From Yersinia ruckeri ATCC 29473 (GTDB taxonomy: Bacteria; Pseudomonadota; Gammaproteobacteria; Enterobacterales; Enterobacteriaceae): a DNA stretch of 64,000 nucleotides. Both the position numbers and the translations under genes were made by a program. Shown in pieces: positions 30,506 to 42,131 of this stretch; positions within the stretch are counted from its first letter, which is position 1; the number at the start of each line of letters is the position of its first letter. The notes beneath the pieces were generated by a model. It did no database searches, was not told the DNA's origin, and saw nothing but the letters and a program-made list of their open reading frames with translations. Location of the stretch: positions 3,175,327 through 3,239,326 of the forward strand of contig NZ_KN150747.1 of NCBI RefSeq assembly GCF_000754815.1, in the 5' to 3' direction.

Positions 30506-32710
30506 TTATAGTTCCACTATATCCAACGTATCATCAGGGTAGAATTTAGCCCCTTGAGCGGCCATATCAATCAGGCGTTCACAAGGTGTAAAACGATCAC
30601 CGTACTGTTGCTCCAACAGCCTCAAGGCCTTGACTGCGGTATCCGCACCCAGTCGATCCAAATAGCGGAACGGTCCACCAAGAAATGGCGGGAAGCCAAT
30701 ACCGAATACTGCGCCAATATCACCGTCCCGTGGGCAACGAATGATCGATTCATCCAGACAGCGAACGGCTTCATTAAGCATCATCATCACGCAACGCTGA
30801 GCAATGACTTTATGCTGTAAATGAGCTTTAGCCGTGATACCCAATAATCCGTAAATATGGCTATCAGCCTGTCTGGCAGGGGTTTTCTTCAGAGTGAATC
30901 TCGACGATTTCGCCGGATAGAGGTAGAAACCTCGACCATTTTTTCGCCCTTTACGCCCATCTTTCAAAATGGCGTCCAGAGACGAAGGTGCCGCAAAGCG
31001 TGAACCAAGCTGCTCCACCAAAATCGGCATAATTTTGGTGCCCACATCAATCCCTACTTCATCCAGCAACGTTAGCGGCCCGACCGGGAAGCCAAAATCG
31101 ACTAACGCCTTATCTATCGACTCGATCGGCTCAGCATCCAGCAGGCAAAGGGCACCTTCGTTGATATAAGGAGCAAGAATGCGGTTGACATAGAAACCGG
31201 CGCGATCGCCAACAACTATCGCTGTTTTCCCCTGTTTTCGCGCCAAAGCCACGGTTGTAGCGATAGTTTCTTCACTGGTTCCGGCATGAGGAATCACTTC
31301 CACCAGCGGCATTTTATCTACCGGGCTAAAATAATGCAGACCAATAATCTGCTCTGGCCGATGGGCACCCGCAGCAATCTGACTGATTGGCAAAGATGAA
31401 GTATTTGAGGCAAAGATGCAGTGTGCCGCCGTATTGGCTTCGATCTCGGCCACCATCGTTTGTTTTAGCGCCAAGTCTTCGAATACTGCTTCAATCACGA
31501 TATCAACATGGTCAAAACCACTGTAATCGGTAGTACCTGAAATCAGCATCATCTGACGTTGGCGCTCTGCTGGCCGCAGACGTTTACTGCGCACCCGCTT
31601 GCCTAACGCATCCCAGGTATATTTCAGCGCCTGATTGATTCCTTGCGAATTAATATCCTTAATTCTTACCGGTAAACCGGCGCGAGTGGCCGTGACATTA
31701 GCAATGCCGCCCCCCATCAATCCCCCACCCAACACCCCCACCCGACTGACCGTATGTGGTCTGGCCGTTGAGCCGCTTTCTTTTTTCAATGACGTAGTAG
31801 CAAAGAACAGACTGCGTAGCGCCGCCGACTCCGGCGACATCGCCAGTTCGCCAAAAGCACGGGCTTCAGCCTCGTAACCCCGTGCCCCACCGTGATCCAA
31901 TCCCTGACGAACGACGTTGATAATACGTTCTGCCGCCGGATAGTGACCTTGAGTTTTTGCTAAGGCTTTTTTGCGTACTATATTGAATAACAGTGTTTTT
32001 CCTAGCGGACCATTCAGTAGACGCTCCTGCCACGGCAGAGTAGGTTTATCCCCCCAACCGGCTTTGGCACGACTGACGGCAACGTCCAGCAAGATATCCC
32101 GCGCAACAGCCTCATCCACCAGCCCCATTTTTACGGCTTGGCGCGCGCGCACCTGTCGACCGGTCAACATCATATCCAGCGCTTTACTGGCACCAATCAA
32201 ACGTGGCAGGCGCTGCGTACCGCCAGAACCGGGCAACAGCCCCAGTTGCACTTCAGGTAGCCCCAGCACGGTTTTATCGTCCAGTGAGCACACACGACCA
32301 TGACAAGCCAGTGCCAGCTCCAGGCCACCGCCCAGACAAGCGCCATGGATAGCCGCCACTATCGGGATAGGGAAACTGGCGATCTTGGCCAGCGTCGCCT
32401 GCCCTTTTTGCGCCAAAATTCGTGCCTCCTGCGCCGTGCGGCAGGCGGCTATCATGGTAATATCGGCACCGGCAATAAATGAATCCGGTTTACCCGAAAT
32501 CATCACCAAGCCTTGTAACTGCGGCAAAGCCTGCGCTTGTTGCAAAACTTCAGCGATTTGCTCAGCAAATTCAGCCTTTAAGGTATTCACTTTTTCATGG
32601 TGAACGTTAATGGTGATCACACCAATATTGTCTGGCCGAATACTCAACTGAAATACCGATTCAACCGGAGAAACGCTCGCGGTAATCTGCTGTTCTGCGC
32701 TCTTTTCCAT
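30506..32710 (-). CDS. fadJ: Fatty acid oxidation complex, alpha subunit FadJ
   Basis: FadJ is the anaerobic or alternative multifunctional beta-oxidation subunit: enoyl-CoA hydratase plus 3-hydroxyacyl-CoA dehydrogenase, paired with the thiolase FadI. The 734-residue protein has an N-terminal crotonase domain (about 20-210; [36 protein letters not shown]) and an NAD-binding dehydrogenase domain from about 325 ([14 protein letters not shown]), with [10 protein letters not shown] and a C-terminal repeat. The ATG at 32710 is one base after the fadI stop codon, so the pair is coupled. About 20 residues longer than E. coli FadJ. Confidence 0.96.
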   Translation of the reverse strand: MEKSAEQQITASVSPVESVFQLSIRPDNIGVITINVHHEKVNTLKAEFAEQIAEVLQQAQALPQLQGLVMISGKPDSFIAGADITMIAACRTAQEARILAQKGQATLAKIASFPIPIVAAIHGACLGGGLELALACHGRVCSLDDKTVLGLPEVQLGLLPGSGGTQRLPRLIGASKALDMMLTGRQVRARQAVKMGLVDEAVARDILLDVAVSRAKAGWGDKPTLPWQERLLNGPLGKTLLFNIVRKKALAKTQGHYPAAERIINVVRQGLDHGGARGYEAEARAFGELAMSPESAALRSLFFATTSLKKESGSTARPHTVSRVGVLGGGLMGGGIANVTATRAGLPVRIKDINSQGINQALKYTWDALGKRVRSKRLRPAERQRQMMLISGTTDYSGFDHVDIVIEAVFEDLALKQTMVAEIEANTAAHCIFASNTSSLPISQIAAGAHRPEQIIGLHYFSPVDKMPLVEVIPHAGTSEETIATTVALARKQGKTAIVVGDRAGFYVNRILAPYINEGALCLLDAEPIESIDKALVDFGFPVGPLTLLDEVGIDVGTKIMPILVEQLGSRFAAPSSLDAILKDGRKGRKNGRGFYLYPAKSSRFTLKKTPARQADSHIYGLLGITAKAHLQHKVIAQRCVMMMLNEAVRCLDESIIRCPRDGDIGAVFGIGFPPFLGGPFRYLDRLGADTAVKALRLLEQQYGDRFTPCERLIDMAAQGAKFYPDDTLDIVEL

Positions 32711-32711
32711 T

Positions 32712-34022
32712 TTATTCCACCTCAACAATCATGGCTGCACCCAGTCCACCGGCGGCACAAGCGGTAGTTAATCCCAATCCTCCGCCGCGACGGCGCAGTT
32801 CATTCAGCGTTTGCGTGATCATACGCGCACCGGTCGCCGCAAAAGGGTGACCATAGGCAATAGAACCGCCCAATACGTTGAATTTATCCATATCCACTTC
32901 GCCAATCGCCTGGCTACGTCCCAGATATTGTTGGGCAAAACTATCACTGGCGAACATTTTCAGGTTGGCCAGGGTTTGAGCAGCAAAGGCTTCATGCATA
33001 TCGATCAACGTCAGGTCGGCTAACGTAATGCCCGCGCGGTCTAACGCCAACGGCGTGGCATAAGACGGCCCCAGTAGCATGTTTTGCCATACATCAATGG
33101 CGGAGAAAGCGAAGCTACGTAAATAACCCAGCGGTTGTAAACCTAATTCCCGCGCACGAGATTCACTCATCATGATCACGGCCGCCGCGCCGTCAGTCAG
33201 TGGCGTACTGTTGGCCGCCGTGACACTGCCGTGTTGGCGATCAAACGCCGGACGTAGTTTGGCATACTGCGCCAATGTGGAATCTTGGCGAATATTATTA
33301 TCTTCGGTCATCGCTGCACGATAAGGCGGTATATAGGCGGTCATCACTTCATCTTGCAGATAACCTTGTTGCCAGGCTGCTGCCGCCAATTGGTGAGAGC
33401 GCATAGCCAGTGCATCCTGATCTTCCCGACTGATGCCATAGGTTTTTGCCATTTGCTCTGCGGTATCACCCATGCGTAAACCGGTGGAATATTCCGCTAC
33501 TGCTGGAGCCACCGGCAGTAAATCGCGGAATCTCAAACGGCTAAACAATTTGAGGCGCTGTGACAGGCTGCGAGCTTTGTTCACATCCACCAATGTGCGC
33601 GCTAGCGCTTTGCTCACACCGATCGGCAATACCGATGAAGAATCAGCACCACCGGCGATAGCGATACCGACGGAGCCAGCAATAATACTTTCAGCCACAT
33701 TCGCCACCGCTTGAAAACTGGTGGCGCAAGCGCGTGAGACACTGTAGGCATCGGTATGAACACTCATTCCAGTACCCAATACAATTTCGCGGGCAATATT
33801 GGGTGCTTCCGGCATTTGTACCACTTGTCCAAACACCACTTGATCAATCAACTCAGGCGCAATTCCGCTTCTGGCCAACAGTTCGCTGACGACTATCTTC
33901 CCCAAATCCATCGCGGGGACGCCATGATAAGCGGTAGCCTGCTTGGCAAAAGGGGTACGCAGGCCGTTAACAATCGCAATACGATCGCCCTGACGCGTCA
34001 CTAACGGGAGTCGCTTACTCAT
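32712..34022 (-). CDS. fadI: Acetyl-CoA acyltransferase FadI (3-ketoacyl-CoA thiolase)
   Basis: FadI cleaves 3-ketoacyl-CoA with CoA in the FadIJ complex. The 436-residue protein has the thiolase nucleophile in [17 protein letters not shown], the His motif [17 protein letters not shown], and the C-terminal [10 protein letters not shown]. The ATG at 34022 has AGGAGC upstream; the frame is open nine codons beyond. It leads the fadIJ operon, with a FadR operator about 50 bases before the start. Confidence 0.97.
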   Translation of the reverse strand: MSKRLPLVTRQGDRIAIVNGLRTPFAKQATAYHGVPAMDLGKIVVSELLARSGIAPELIDQVVFGQVVQMPEAPNIAREIVLGTGMSVHTDAYSVSRACATSFQAVANVAESIIAGSVGIAIAGGADSSSVLPIGVSKALARTLVDVNKARSLSQRLKLFSRLRFRDLLPVAPAVAEYSTGLRMGDTAEQMAKTYGISREDQDALAMRSHQLAAAAWQQGYLQDEVMTAYIPPYRAAMTEDNNIRQDSTLAQYAKLRPAFDRQHGSVTAANSTPLTDGAAAVIMMSESRARELGLQPLGYLRSFAFSAIDVWQNMLLGPSYATPLALDRAGITLADLTLIDMHEAFAAQTLANLKMFASDSFAQQYLGRSQAIGEVDMDKFNVLGGSIAYGHPFAATGARMITQTLNELRRRGGGLGLTTACAAGGLGAAMIVEVE

Positions 34023-34067
34023 AAAAGCTCCTGAGAGATAAAATGGCATTCACCCGAATGCCAGGTT

Positions 34068-34084
34068 AACAGGTCTGACCTGAT
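34068..34084 (-). promoter_or_regulatory. FadR operator upstream of fadIJ
   Basis: AACAGGTCTGACCTGAT matches the FadR consensus AACTGGTCNGACCTGTT at all but three bases and is nearly palindromic. It lies 46 bases upstream of the fadI start. FadR without acyl-CoA should repress here. Confidence 0.85.
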
Positions 34085-34291
34085 CCGATTATTGTTAACC
34101 AAACGTTTACATTTGGCAAACCGGCAGTACCTAAAAATGGGAGCCTGAGCAACTTTCAGAATAAAAAAACAAGATTAGGTAACAAGAAAACAAGGAAGGA
34201 GTCATTGAAGAAAGTGGGGGAATAATACAGTCACGAGCAATAGATTGATTAAATAACGCGGAGCCAATACCCCGCGCTGAATAAGAAAGGG

Positions 34292-34588
34292 TTAACGCAG
34301 GCCCAGTTGGAAAATAAAGGTTTCCGCCTGACAAGCAAAAGTAAAGTCAATGGTAAGCCGCACGCCATCTTCTACCGTTTCAATTTTTGGCTCGATCAGA
34401 CAAGGGTCGGATTCGACAGAACGTGCCTTTTCAATCAGGGTATTCAGCATCGCCTCTGCTTCGTTCTGGCTGGCGAAAACCTGGCTGTAAGACGCTGTAC
34501 AATCAGTGTTATCCATTACTGTTCCGACATCTACACAGCAGCAAGCTGCGGTTTCTTCTGCGTTACAGCGTTTAATTGCATCTGACAT
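34292..34588 (-). CDS. yfcZ: YfcZ/YiiS family protein (DUF406)
   Basis: A 98-residue protein of unknown function, matched to E. coli YfcZ by CNAEETAACCCVDVGTVMDN and the C-terminal IDFTFACQAETFIFQLGLR. It is cysteine-rich near the N terminus, which suggests metal or redox chemistry but is unproved. ATG 34588 with GAGGAGAA upstream. It lies between fadIJ and fadL and is divergent from fadL. Confidence 0.92.
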   Translation of the reverse strand: MSDAIKRCNAEETAACCCVDVGTVMDNTDCTASYSQVFASQNEAEAMLNTLIEKARSVESDPCLIEPKIETVEDGVRLTIDFTFACQAETFIFQLGLR

Positions 34589-34862
34589 CTTCAATTCTCC
34601 TCAACGGACATTTCAAATAGGTGCAAACTGCCATTTGTGATCTGGCTCAAAAATCGTTATCTAACGTTATTTTACTCCTGCAAACAGCACATCACTAGAA
34701 CTTACTGTTTATGTGCCTATTTAGTGACGAAAATCGTCATTTAAAGAAGGTAAATATTATAATTCGTAGGTTAATTGCTGTGTTTGTGTAACTTTTTTGT
34801 TAAGTAGGTCTATTTTTTGCAATCAAATTGTCTGGATTTAAAAAACATTCTTGCAACATTCC
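34589..34862. other. yfcZ / fadL divergent intergenic region
   Basis: AT-rich region holding the yfcZ promoter and the upstream part of the fadL control region. Apart from the FadR sites that follow, I recognise no site or structured RNA. Confidence 0.4.
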
Positions 34863-34879
34863 CACAGGTCAGACCTATA
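34863..34879 (+). promoter_or_regulatory. FadR operator 1 of fadL
   Basis: CACAGGTCAGACCTATA matches the core GGTCNGACC of the FadR site. It is the first of two sites upstream of fadL, an arrangement also known in E. coli. Confidence 0.78.
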
Positions 34880-34886
34880 CTTCAGC

Positions 34887-34903
34887 CACTGGTCTGATTT
34901 GTC
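34887..34903 (+). promoter_or_regulatory. FadR operator 2 of fadL
   Basis: CCACTGGTCTGATTTGT keeps ACTGGTCNGA but is weaker in the right half. Its centre is 24 bases from that of site 1, close to two helical turns. Confidence 0.65.
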
Positions 34904-34994
34904 AGATTGGTAACGGACCCTACAATCCCGCGCTCTCTTGTTACGTTATGTAACATAGTTTAAATAATAAACACATTAAAATGAGGTTTTGGTC

Positions 34995-36272
34995 ATGAAC
35001 CAGAAAAACCTGTTTACCCGATCAGCTCTGGCAGCTGCAGTGGCAATTATTTCTTCGAACGTTTCTGCGGCCGGTTTTCAGCTGAATGAATATTCAGCGG
35101 CTGCATTGGGCCGTTCTTTCTCTGGTGAAGGCGCCGTTGCTGACAACGCATCCGTTGGTAGCCGCAACCCTGCCGCAATGACACTATTTGACCGCCCTTC
35201 ATTCTCCGGCGGCTTTGTCTATGTTGATCCCAAAGTAGATATTAGCGGTACCTCACCGTTAACCGGCCGCAGCACCGATGCTAAAGATATCGCGCCATCA
35301 GAGTGGATTCCTAACATTCACTTTATCATGCCGCTGAATGAACAATGGGCTATCGGTGCATCCGGTACTTCCAACTACGGTTTGGCAACCGAATTTAACG
35401 ACGACTATATCGCGGGCTCTCTGGGCGGTAAAACCGATCTGAAAACCGCTAACCTTAACTTGGCGGCAGCATATCGTCTGAACCAAAACTTCAGCTTTGG
35501 TCTTGGTTTTAACGCCGTTTATGCTGATGCAAAAATTGTGCGTCATATTGGTGAGCTGGGTGGAACACGACTACCGGCACAGACTGAAGTTACTAATATG
35601 GAAGGGAAAGAATGGGGTTATGGCTGGAACGCGGGTGTGCTTTATGAAGTGGATAAAGAAAACCGCTACAGCTTAACTTATCGCTCTAAAGTGAAAATTG
35701 ATTTTGATGGCGATTACAGCAACCAATTGCCTGTAGCTATAGGCGGAACCGGTGGTGCAACGATTCCAGGAGCATTGACGCTGAATCTGCCTGAAGTTTG
35801 GGAAGTCTCCGGTTATAACAAAGTGGCTCCACAATGGGCCGTTCACTATAGCTTGGCCTATACCAGCTGGAGTCAGTTCCAGGAGCTAAAAGCCACTGGC
35901 ACTACCGGTAAGGTATTATTCGAGAAACATGAAGGCTTCCGTGACGCCTACCGTATTGCACTGGGTACCACCTATTATTACGACGATAACTGGACTTTCC
36001 GTACCGGTATCGCCTTTGATGATAGCCCGGTTCCGGCAGAAAACCGTTCCATCTCGATTCCGGATCAGGATCGTTTCTGGCTCAGTGCCGGTACCACCTA
36101 CGCCTTCAACAAAGATGCCTCTGTTGACGTGGGGATCTCCTATATGCATGGCCAGAACGTGACTATCAACGAGAAAACCCCTACGGCGCTGCCAACCGGA
36201 GGAACGACCTACGAGTTCAATTCCAAAGGGAGCGCAATGCTGTACGGCGTGAACTTTAACTACGCGTTCTAA
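34995..36272 (+). CDS. fadL: Long-chain fatty acid outer-membrane transporter
   Basis: FadL is a 14-strand outer-membrane barrel that takes up long-chain fatty acids by lateral diffusion. The 425-residue protein has a signal peptide (about 1-25, cut after VSA in [12 protein letters not shown]) and the family N-terminal hatch with the NPA motif in [12 protein letters not shown], and ends in Phe (VNFNYAF), as expected for BAM substrates. Start ATG 34995. It forms a single unit with two FadR sites upstream and a strong terminator downstream. Confidence 0.96.
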   Translation: MNQKNLFTRSALAAAVAIISSNVSAAGFQLNEYSAAALGRSFSGEGAVADNASVGSRNPAAMTLFDRPSFSGGFVYVDPKVDISGTSPLTGRSTDAKDIAPSEWIPNIHFIMPLNEQWAIGASGTSNYGLATEFNDDYIAGSLGGKTDLKTANLNLAAAYRLNQNFSFGLGFNAVYADAKIVRHIGELGGTRLPAQTEVTNMEGKEWGYGWNAGVLYEVDKENRYSLTYRSKVKIDFDGDYSNQLPVAIGGTGGATIPGALTLNLPEVWEVSGYNKVAPQWAVHYSLAYTSWSQFQELKATGTTGKVLFEKHEGFRDAYRIALGTTYYYDDNWTFRTGIAFDDSPVPAENRSISIPDQDRFWLSAGTTYAFNKDASVDVGISYMHGQNVTINEKTPTALPTGGTTYEFNSKGSAMLYGVNFNYAF

Positions 36273-36357
36273 TTTCGCTGAAAATATCAGATAATGCCGA
36301 TTAAATCGGCCATCTGACTATAAATTGGCGTTCAGAGAGTGACGAACGCCAACCAAT

Positions 36358-36383
36358 AAAAAAGCGCCTTCCGGCGCTTTTTT
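36358..36383. terminator. Bidirectional terminator between fadL and mlaA
   Basis: AAAAAAGCGCC / GGCGCTTTTTT with a 4-base loop gives a GC stem flanked by A and T runs, so it can stop transcription from both convergent genes. Confidence 0.92.
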
Positions 36384-36407
36384 ATTTTCAACATTCCCGC
36401 CTGAAAA

Positions 36408-37172
36408 TTAATTGGCTGAATCGATACTTTCCAGATCGCCCTGAATCGCCTGCGCGTTCGGATTTACTTCTGGTTTTAATACACCGCCGCGAGCCAGAAA
36501 ATCATTACGCTGGAAGTAGGCTTCACGCACCATCAGGTATGGATCGGAAGAGTTACGCAGTAAACCATCGGAATCCAGCAGTTGCGCCCGCGTTTCAATT
36601 CCCTCGATCATCCATTTACCCGCCGACATCCAAAACGTGAAGTAACTTAACACCGGATAGACGTAATCAGCTGCATCGCCACCTTCTTGACGCACCGTAA
36701 AGCTGCCATAACCCGGCAGTACCACATAAGGGCCGTAAGGCACATCATAATAGCCGAGGGTGCTGCCAAAGCGGTGTGGCACTTCTTTCGCCAATTTGGG
36801 GTTAGCCATGCCAGCAACGTCAATCAAGCCACCCATCCCCAACAGGGTATTCAGGAAAAAGCGGTTAAAGTGTTTCATGGCTTTGTACGGGTCACCAACC
36901 AGGAAGCTGTTCACCATACTGGCTGGCTCTTCCAGGTTACCCATAAAGTTGCTAACGCCGTTACGCGCTGGCTGCGGCACATAATCACGCCACACCACGG
37001 CCACCGGACGCACCAAGTAAGGATCGAGAACATCATAGTTAAAGTTGAACATCGCCCGGTTAAAACCTTCCAACGGATCGGAGCGACCTTGCTCCATTTG
37101 ATCCGGTGAGCTGCTGGCACACCCCACCAATAATACGCTCGCGAAAGCCAGCCCTGTCAGGCGAAAGTTCAT
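36408..37172 (-). CDS. mlaA: MlaA, phospholipid-binding outer-membrane lipoprotein
   Basis: MlaA (VacJ) sits in the outer membrane with porins and removes mislocalised phospholipids from the outer leaflet for return through MlaC and MlaFEDB. The 254-residue protein has a lipoprotein signal with lipobox LLVGC (Cys18) and the VacJ core DPLEGFNRAMFNFNYDVLD. The ATG at 37172 with GGAGAAAC upstream is preferred. Convergent with fadL, as in E. coli. Confidence 0.95.
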   Translation of the reverse strand: MNFRLTGLAFASVLLVGCASSSPDQMEQGRSDPLEGFNRAMFNFNYDVLDPYLVRPVAVVWRDYVPQPARNGVSNFMGNLEEPASMVNSFLVGDPYKAMKHFNRFFLNTLLGMGGLIDVAGMANPKLAKEVPHRFGSTLGYYDVPYGPYVVLPGYGSFTVRQEGGDAADYVYPVLSYFTFWMSAGKWMIEGIETRAQLLDSDGLLRNSSDPYLMVREAYFQRNDFLARGGVLKPEVNPNAQAIQGDLESIDSAN

Positions 37173-37207
37173 ATGTTTCTCCATGAAATTATGTTCAACC
37201 CTAATGC

Positions 37208-38419
37208 TTAGGGAATCTGTCTATTTATCTGGACGCTAATTTGCCCATTCCCACTGAACGCCTGTACTACACTTTCGCCAAACCAGTCACCGGGCTGGGG
37301 GTTTGCCGTACCGTCCAGCGATAAACGCACCCGAACTTTTATCTGGTGCAGGGTAGAAAGTAATGATTCCGGCATCATGGCATTGCTATCGTCCAGAGAT
37401 AACGAGAGCGGGAATCGACTCAACGGCAGTTGTTTTACCGCTACCGGAACAGGATGAGTCCCATCGGTGACCGAAATAATTAATGTGCCCTGTTGCGGTA
37501 ATTGTTTAGCCGCATCAGGAGACAATGAAACCGTGACTTCCAGTTTAGCTGTTTCCTGGCCTGCCTGTGATTTTGCCTGCTGAATACTGCGTTTTATCAC
37601 TTCAGCACGGGAATCACCCGCAGGTAGTAATTTTAGCATAACTTCCCATGCACCAATGGCTTGTTTGAAATCTCCCTGCTCAAAGGCATTAAATGCCAAC
37701 AGACTGAGTACCCGCGGGTTGCTGTGATCCTGCGCCACCATGCTACGCAGCATTTGGGTTGCCTGCTGATTATCCAGCGGATCGTTAGAACGCGTTAACA
37801 CTTCGGCATAACCCAGTTTTACATCGAGATTATCGGGTGCCAATGAGTAAGCTTTAGCAAAAGCCTGCGTGGCCGTGGTGGCATTGTTGAGCGCTATACC
37901 CACTCGACCCAGCATCATCCAGTCATTAATGTTACGGTCATCCTGTTGCAAAGAGGTTCGCAGGCCTAATCCCAGACGCGCCACTTCTTCCATCGTCAGT
38001 GGATCTGCCCGCTCATTGGCCACTCTGGCACGCAATTCTGGCATTTGTACCTGCACTTCCCGCCACGCATGTAATTGAGTTAAACCGCCGGTTTTGACAT
38101 AAAATCCTACTGCGACCAACACCAAAATCACCACGCCGGGTAACAAGCTCCAGCGGCTGATTGGAATAGCCTGCTCAGACGGTTGATCGGGAATATCCGT
38201 CAGCAAATTCTGTTGCAACTCTTTGATTAATTCAGGCCGCTCGGCGACAACGCCCTGAGCTTCATCTTCTGCCAGCTCGCTTAACCGATCCTGATAAAAC
38301 GCCTTATTCAGATCGTCTCGGGTCGTTTTATGCTTATCATGAGATTGACGCATTGCAGGAACCACTAACAAAGCACCCGTTCCGGCCAGTGCAATGATGA
38401 CTATCAGCCAAAATGCCAT
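37208..38419 (-). CDS. ccmI: Cytochrome c maturation protein CcmI
   Basis: CcmI holds apocytochrome c for heme attachment with CcmF and CcmH. The 403-residue protein has two membrane segments (about 2-20 and 92-112) and a periplasmic TPR-like domain (about 140-290), followed by a C-terminal apocytochrome-binding region. In E. coli these sequences form the C-terminal half of CcmH; here they are a separate gene that overlaps ccmH. It is the last gene of the operon. Confidence 0.93.
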   Translation of the reverse strand: MAFWLIVIIALAGTGALLVVPAMRQSHDKHKTTRDDLNKAFYQDRLSELAEDEAQGVVAERPELIKELQQNLLTDIPDQPSEQAIPISRWSLLPGVVILVLVAVGFYVKTGGLTQLHAWREVQVQMPELRARVANERADPLTMEEVARLGLGLRTSLQQDDRNINDWMMLGRVGIALNNATTATQAFAKAYSLAPDNLDVKLGYAEVLTRSNDPLDNQQATQMLRSMVAQDHSNPRVLSLLAFNAFEQGDFKQAIGAWEVMLKLLPAGDSRAEVIKRSIQQAKSQAGQETAKLEVTVSLSPDAAKQLPQQGTLIISVTDGTHPVPVAVKQLPLSRFPLSLSLDDSNAMMPESLLSTLHQIKVRVRLSLDGTANPQPGDWFGESVVQAFSGNGQISVQINRQIP

Positions 38420-38916
38420 TATGGTTGTTTCCTGTTGATGTTTGCCAAATCGCCCTGCTCAGACTCACTTTCCGCCAGTAACGCCGCTAAACGCCGCCGT
38501 TCCTGTTCTGGCAATTCCTCATCATCGAGAATCTGATGACGCCGACGAGCACGTAAAATCACGACCGCCCCTCCAACCAGCACAAATAGCAGTGGGCCAA
38601 CCCACAAAATGAGCGTTGCGGCTGTAACTGGCGGTTCATAGGTAACAAAGTTGCCGTAACGGGCGACCATATAGTCGATAATTTCTGGCTTGGTTTGCCC
38701 CTGTTGCATCAATTCATACACTTTACTGCGCATATCGGCGGCAATAATGGCGTTAGAATCGGCAATACTGTTGTTCTGGCATTTGGGGCAGCGCAGTTGC
38801 TCGGTCAATTCGCGGTATTGCTGCTCTTGTTCTACCGAACGGAATTGATAGGTATCAATGGTGGCAAAAGCGCCCCAGCTCAGCATCAGGCCGAGCATCA
38901 GACTGATGATTTTCAT
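38419..38916 (-). CDS. ccmH: Cytochrome c maturation protein CcmH
   Basis: CcmH is a membrane-anchored thiol oxidoreductase that keeps the CXXCH cysteines of apocytochrome c reduced. The 165-residue protein has a signal peptide (1-18), the active-site motif LRCPKCQNNSIADSNA (about 41-56) and one C-terminal membrane helix (about 103-123). It overlaps ccmG and ccmI at its ends. Confidence 0.95.
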   Translation of the reverse strand: MKIISLMLGLMLSWGAFATIDTYQFRSVEQEQQYRELTEQLRCPKCQNNSIADSNAIIAADMRSKVYELMQQGQTKPEIIDYMVARYGNFVTYEPPVTAATLILWVGPLLFVLVGGAVVILRARRRHQILDDEELPEQERRRLAALLAESESEQGDLANINRKQP

Positions 38917-39464
38917 GCGCCCCCTTGATACTTTTTATACAGCGGCAGAATTTCCTGCTGCCAAACGCGATCGTTAAGATCGCCAGCGTGACGATAACGA
39001 ATGATCCCTTGACCATCGATCAGGAAAGTTTCCGGTGCCCCGTACACGCCGAGATCCAGCCCCAACATGCCGTTACCGTCATACAAACTTAGCGCATAAG
39101 GGTTACCCAGCGAATTCAGCCAAGTCACCGCTTTGGCACGATCGTCTTTGTAGTTAAGTCCAACCACGCGGATACCTTGTGCCGCCAGCTTGTTCAGATA
39201 TTCATGTTCAGCGCGGCAAGTTGGGCACCAGGTTGCCCACACGTTGAGCAGCATCGGTTTGCCATCGTGCAACACGGCCTGATCGTAGATTTTCCCGCTC
39301 TGATCCAACGATTCCAATTTAAACGTCGGCACCGGCTTACCGATTAACGCCGACTCCAGCATCGTGGGATCTTCGCCGCCAGCGTTGCGGCTCAACTGCA
39401 CCAAAAATGCCACTGCCAGCAATAAGAACAGCACCAACGGAATAAACAATAATTTAGACTTCAT
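38913..39464 (-). CDS. dsbE: Thiol:disulfide interchange protein DsbE/CcmG
   Basis: DsbE (CcmG) supplies reducing power, received from DsbD, to CcmH and apocytochrome c. The 183-residue protein has an N-terminal membrane anchor (about 5-22) and a thioredoxin domain with WATWCPTCRAEH (near residue 78) and the cis-Pro region VYGAPETFLID. Overlaps both ccmF and ccmH. Confidence 0.96.
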   Translation of the reverse strand: MKSKLLFIPLVLFLLLAVAFLVQLSRNAGGEDPTMLESALIGKPVPTFKLESLDQSGKIYDQAVLHDGKPMLLNVWATWCPTCRAEHEYLNKLAAQGIRVVGLNYKDDRAKAVTWLNSLGNPYALSLYDGNGMLGLDLGVYGAPETFLIDGQGIIRYRHAGDLNDRVWQQEILPLYKKYQGGA

Positions 39465-41431
39465 TACTGTGCCTCTGGCGCGACGCCACGTTTTAGTTTT
39501 TTACTCATCCGATAGCGTGGATCCAGCATACACAGGATACCGCCAACGGCCATCAACACGCCGCCATACCAAATCCAACGAACAAAGGGTTTGTAGTACA
39601 GACGTACAGCCCATGAACCGTCTTCCAACTCTTCACCCAACGCCGCATACAGATCGCGAGTCAAACCACCATCAATCGCCGCTTCGGTCATCATGGAACG
39701 CGCGGTGGCGTAATAGCGTTTTTCCGCATGCAACGTGGCTTCAGGCTTACCGTTGCGCGTCACGTCGATAATCCCAACGCCACCGGTGTAATTTGGTCCT
39801 GTAATCTCATGAACATCGCGGAAAACAAAATGATAATCATGAATATCTATGCTATCTCCCGATTTCATGCGCACATCGCGTTCAACGCTATAATTCTGGC
39901 TAAATGCGATACCAATTACCGTCACCGCAACCCCCAGATGACCCAAAACCATTCCCCAATGACTGCGGGAAAGCTGAGTCAGGCCGCGCCAGAAACCGTG
40001 GCGATGAGTCGCTCGTTCGTGCAATTCCATCAATGTCAGAATAATGACCCAGAAAGCCATCATCAGGCCAACCACGGTCATTCCGGCTACGCTATCCTGC
40101 ATCAGCCACGGAACCAGAATCGACAGCAATGTGGTCACCACTAAAGCAACGCCTAAACGACGCCACAACTTGCCTGGCTCATCCCGACGCCAGCGCACTA
40201 ATGGACCCACCCCAAGTAATAACGCCAATGGAGCCATTAGCCAGGTAAACATGGTGTTGAAGAAAGGTTCGCCAATAGAAATACTGCCCAGCCCAAGCTG
40301 TTTATGCACCAATGGCAGCAAAGTCCCTAATAGCACCACCAGCATGGCTGCGATCAGTAATACGTTGTTTCCCAATAGGAATGTTTCGCGGGAAAAAACT
40401 TCATGCTGCGTCCGACTACGCACCTGCGCGCCTTTCACCGCATACAACAGTAAAGAACCGCCAATCACAATAACCAGATAGGCCAGAATAAACATGCCAC
40501 GCGCCGGATCTGAAGCAAAGGAGTGTACGGAAACCAGTACCCCAGAACGCACCAGGAATGTTCCCATCAAACACAGGGAGAAAGCGGTGATAGCCAACAG
40601 CACCGTCCACGCCTTGAAAGTACCGCGTTTTTCCGTTACAGCCAGCGAGTGAATCAGCGCAGTCCCCGCCAACCACGGCATAAAGGAGGCATTTTCTACC
40701 GGATCCCAGAACCACCAGCCCCCCCAGCCCAATTCGTAATAAGCCCACGCCGATCCCAGAACAATCCCCATGGTCAGGAAGACCCAGGCCGCTTGTGTCC
40801 ATGGTCGTGACCAACGCGCCCATGCGGTATCTAATCGCCCAGCCATCAGTGAGGCAATCGCAAAAGCAAAGGCGACGGAAAATCCGACATAGCCCATATA
40901 CAATAACGGTGGATGGAATATCAGCCCAACATCTTGCAGTAACGGATTAAGATCATGACCTTCAATCGGAAAATCAGGCAACGTGCGAGTGAATGGATTG
41001 GACGTCATGATAATAAATAGCAGGAAACCGCCGGTGATCATTCCCAGTACGGAAAGCACTCGAGCCACGGCATCCTGCGGCATTTGGCGGCTGAATATTG
41101 CCACCGCCAATGACCAGCAGCTTAATAACAGCACCCACAGCAGTAATGAACCTTCGTGTGCGCCCCAGGTTGCTGCAATCCGGTAGTAAACCGGCAATTG
41201 GGTATTGGAGTTGGCAACCACATAAGAAACAGTGAAATCATTCACCACAAAGGCATAAACCAGACACAAAAACGACAGCGCTACCGCAAAAAACATGCCG
41301 TAAGTCAGTGGGCGGGCAACCGCCATCATGCGTTCATCTTCCCGCGCGGCACCCCACTGTGGATAAATACTCAGCAGCAGTGACACCGCCAATGCCAGGC
41401 ATAACAGGAAATTACCAATTTCGGGCATCAT
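39464..41431 (-). CDS. ccmF: Heme lyase CcmF
   Basis: CcmF is the large inner-membrane subunit of the cytochrome c heme lyase; it receives heme from holo-CcmE. The 655-residue protein has about 15 membrane segments and the tryptophan-rich WWD signature [19 protein letters not shown] (about 229-247). Start MMPEIG matches E. coli; its two adjacent ATG codons overlap the ccmE stop. Confidence 0.97.
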   Translation of the reverse strand: MMPEIGNFLLCLALAVSLLLSIYPQWGAAREDERMMAVARPLTYGMFFAVALSFLCLVYAFVVNDFTVSYVVANSNTQLPVYYRIAATWGAHEGSLLLWVLLLSCWSLAVAIFSRQMPQDAVARVLSVLGMITGGFLLFIIMTSNPFTRTLPDFPIEGHDLNPLLQDVGLIFHPPLLYMGYVGFSVAFAFAIASLMAGRLDTAWARWSRPWTQAAWVFLTMGIVLGSAWAYYELGWGGWWFWDPVENASFMPWLAGTALIHSLAVTEKRGTFKAWTVLLAITAFSLCLMGTFLVRSGVLVSVHSFASDPARGMFILAYLVIVIGGSLLLYAVKGAQVRSRTQHEVFSRETFLLGNNVLLIAAMLVVLLGTLLPLVHKQLGLGSISIGEPFFNTMFTWLMAPLALLLGVGPLVRWRRDEPGKLWRRLGVALVVTTLLSILVPWLMQDSVAGMTVVGLMMAFWVIILTLMELHERATHRHGFWRGLTQLSRSHWGMVLGHLGVAVTVIGIAFSQNYSVERDVRMKSGDSIDIHDYHFVFRDVHEITGPNYTGGVGIIDVTRNGKPEATLHAEKRYYATARSMMTEAAIDGGLTRDLYAALGEELEDGSWAVRLYYKPFVRWIWYGGVLMAVGGILCMLDPRYRMSKKLKRGVAPEAQ

Positions 41432-41922
41432 GAGGCATTGCCCTCGATCTGGCCGTTGGCGTAAGCCGCCGCAGGACGAGTGTGATTCTCTTTCATCGCT
41501 TCAGCAACTTCCGGTGGCGTATATTTTTCATCGTGTTTGGCCAGAACTTCCTTTGCATCAACGCGATTGCCCTCAGCAAATACGCCTTGAGCCACCACGC
41601 CTTGCCCCTCGCGGAACAGATCCGGCAGAATGCCAGTATAGGTCACCTCAATCGCACCACGGGCATCATAAACTTTAAAGGTCATTTGCAGGCTTTGTGG
41701 ATCGCGTTTTACCGAACCGGGCATCACCATCCCACCAATTCTTAGGCGTTGACCAATTTCGGGTTTTTCATGTTTATCCCCTTTACCCTGCAAAATTTCA
41801 CTCGGGGTATAAAACAGATCGATATTGGCACGCAACGCGTAAAGTAGCAGCGTTGTCGTTAATCCAATCCCTATTAGCACCACCAAAGCCAGATAAAGAC
41901 GGCTTTTTCGACGTGGATTCAT
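41428..41922 (-). CDS. ccmE: Heme chaperone CcmE
   Basis: CcmE binds heme covalently through one His and passes it to CcmF. The 164-residue protein has an N-terminal membrane anchor (about 8-28) and a periplasmic OB-fold barrel; the heme-binding His is in [13 protein letters not shown]. It overlaps ccmD and ccmF. Confidence 0.96.
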   Translation of the reverse strand: MNPRRKSRLYLALVVLIGIGLTTTLLLYALRANIDLFYTPSEILQGKGDKHEKPEIGQRLRIGGMVMPGSVKRDPQSLQMTFKVYDARGAIEVTYTGILPDLFREGQGVVAQGVFAEGNRVDAKEVLAKHDEKYTPPEVAEAMKENHTRPAAAYANGQIEGNAS

Positions 41923-42131
41923 CGTGATTTCTCCCGCAACTGTGTCTGACGAATACGTTGCTCACGCCCGCGTTGAAGGCGAATATCCGCCAATAATTGG
42001 CGTTTCATCCATAGGGTATGTACCCACAGACCCGCCAATGCCAATAAGGTGACCGCCACCGCCAGCCAGACATAGAAGGCGTAGCCGCCCATGGCGAAAA
42101 ACTCCGCCCAGGAGTGAAATGCCGGTGTCAT
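41919..42131 (-). CDS. ccmD: Heme exporter protein CcmD
   Basis: A 70-residue single-helix membrane protein ([26 protein letters not shown]) that helps release holo-CcmE from CcmABC. The basic C-terminal tail is typical. It overlaps ccmC and ccmE by four bases each. Confidence 0.92.
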   Translation of the reverse strand: MTPAFHSWAEFFAMGGYAFYVWLAVAVTLLALAGLWVHTLWMKRQLLADIRLQRGREQRIRQTQLREKSR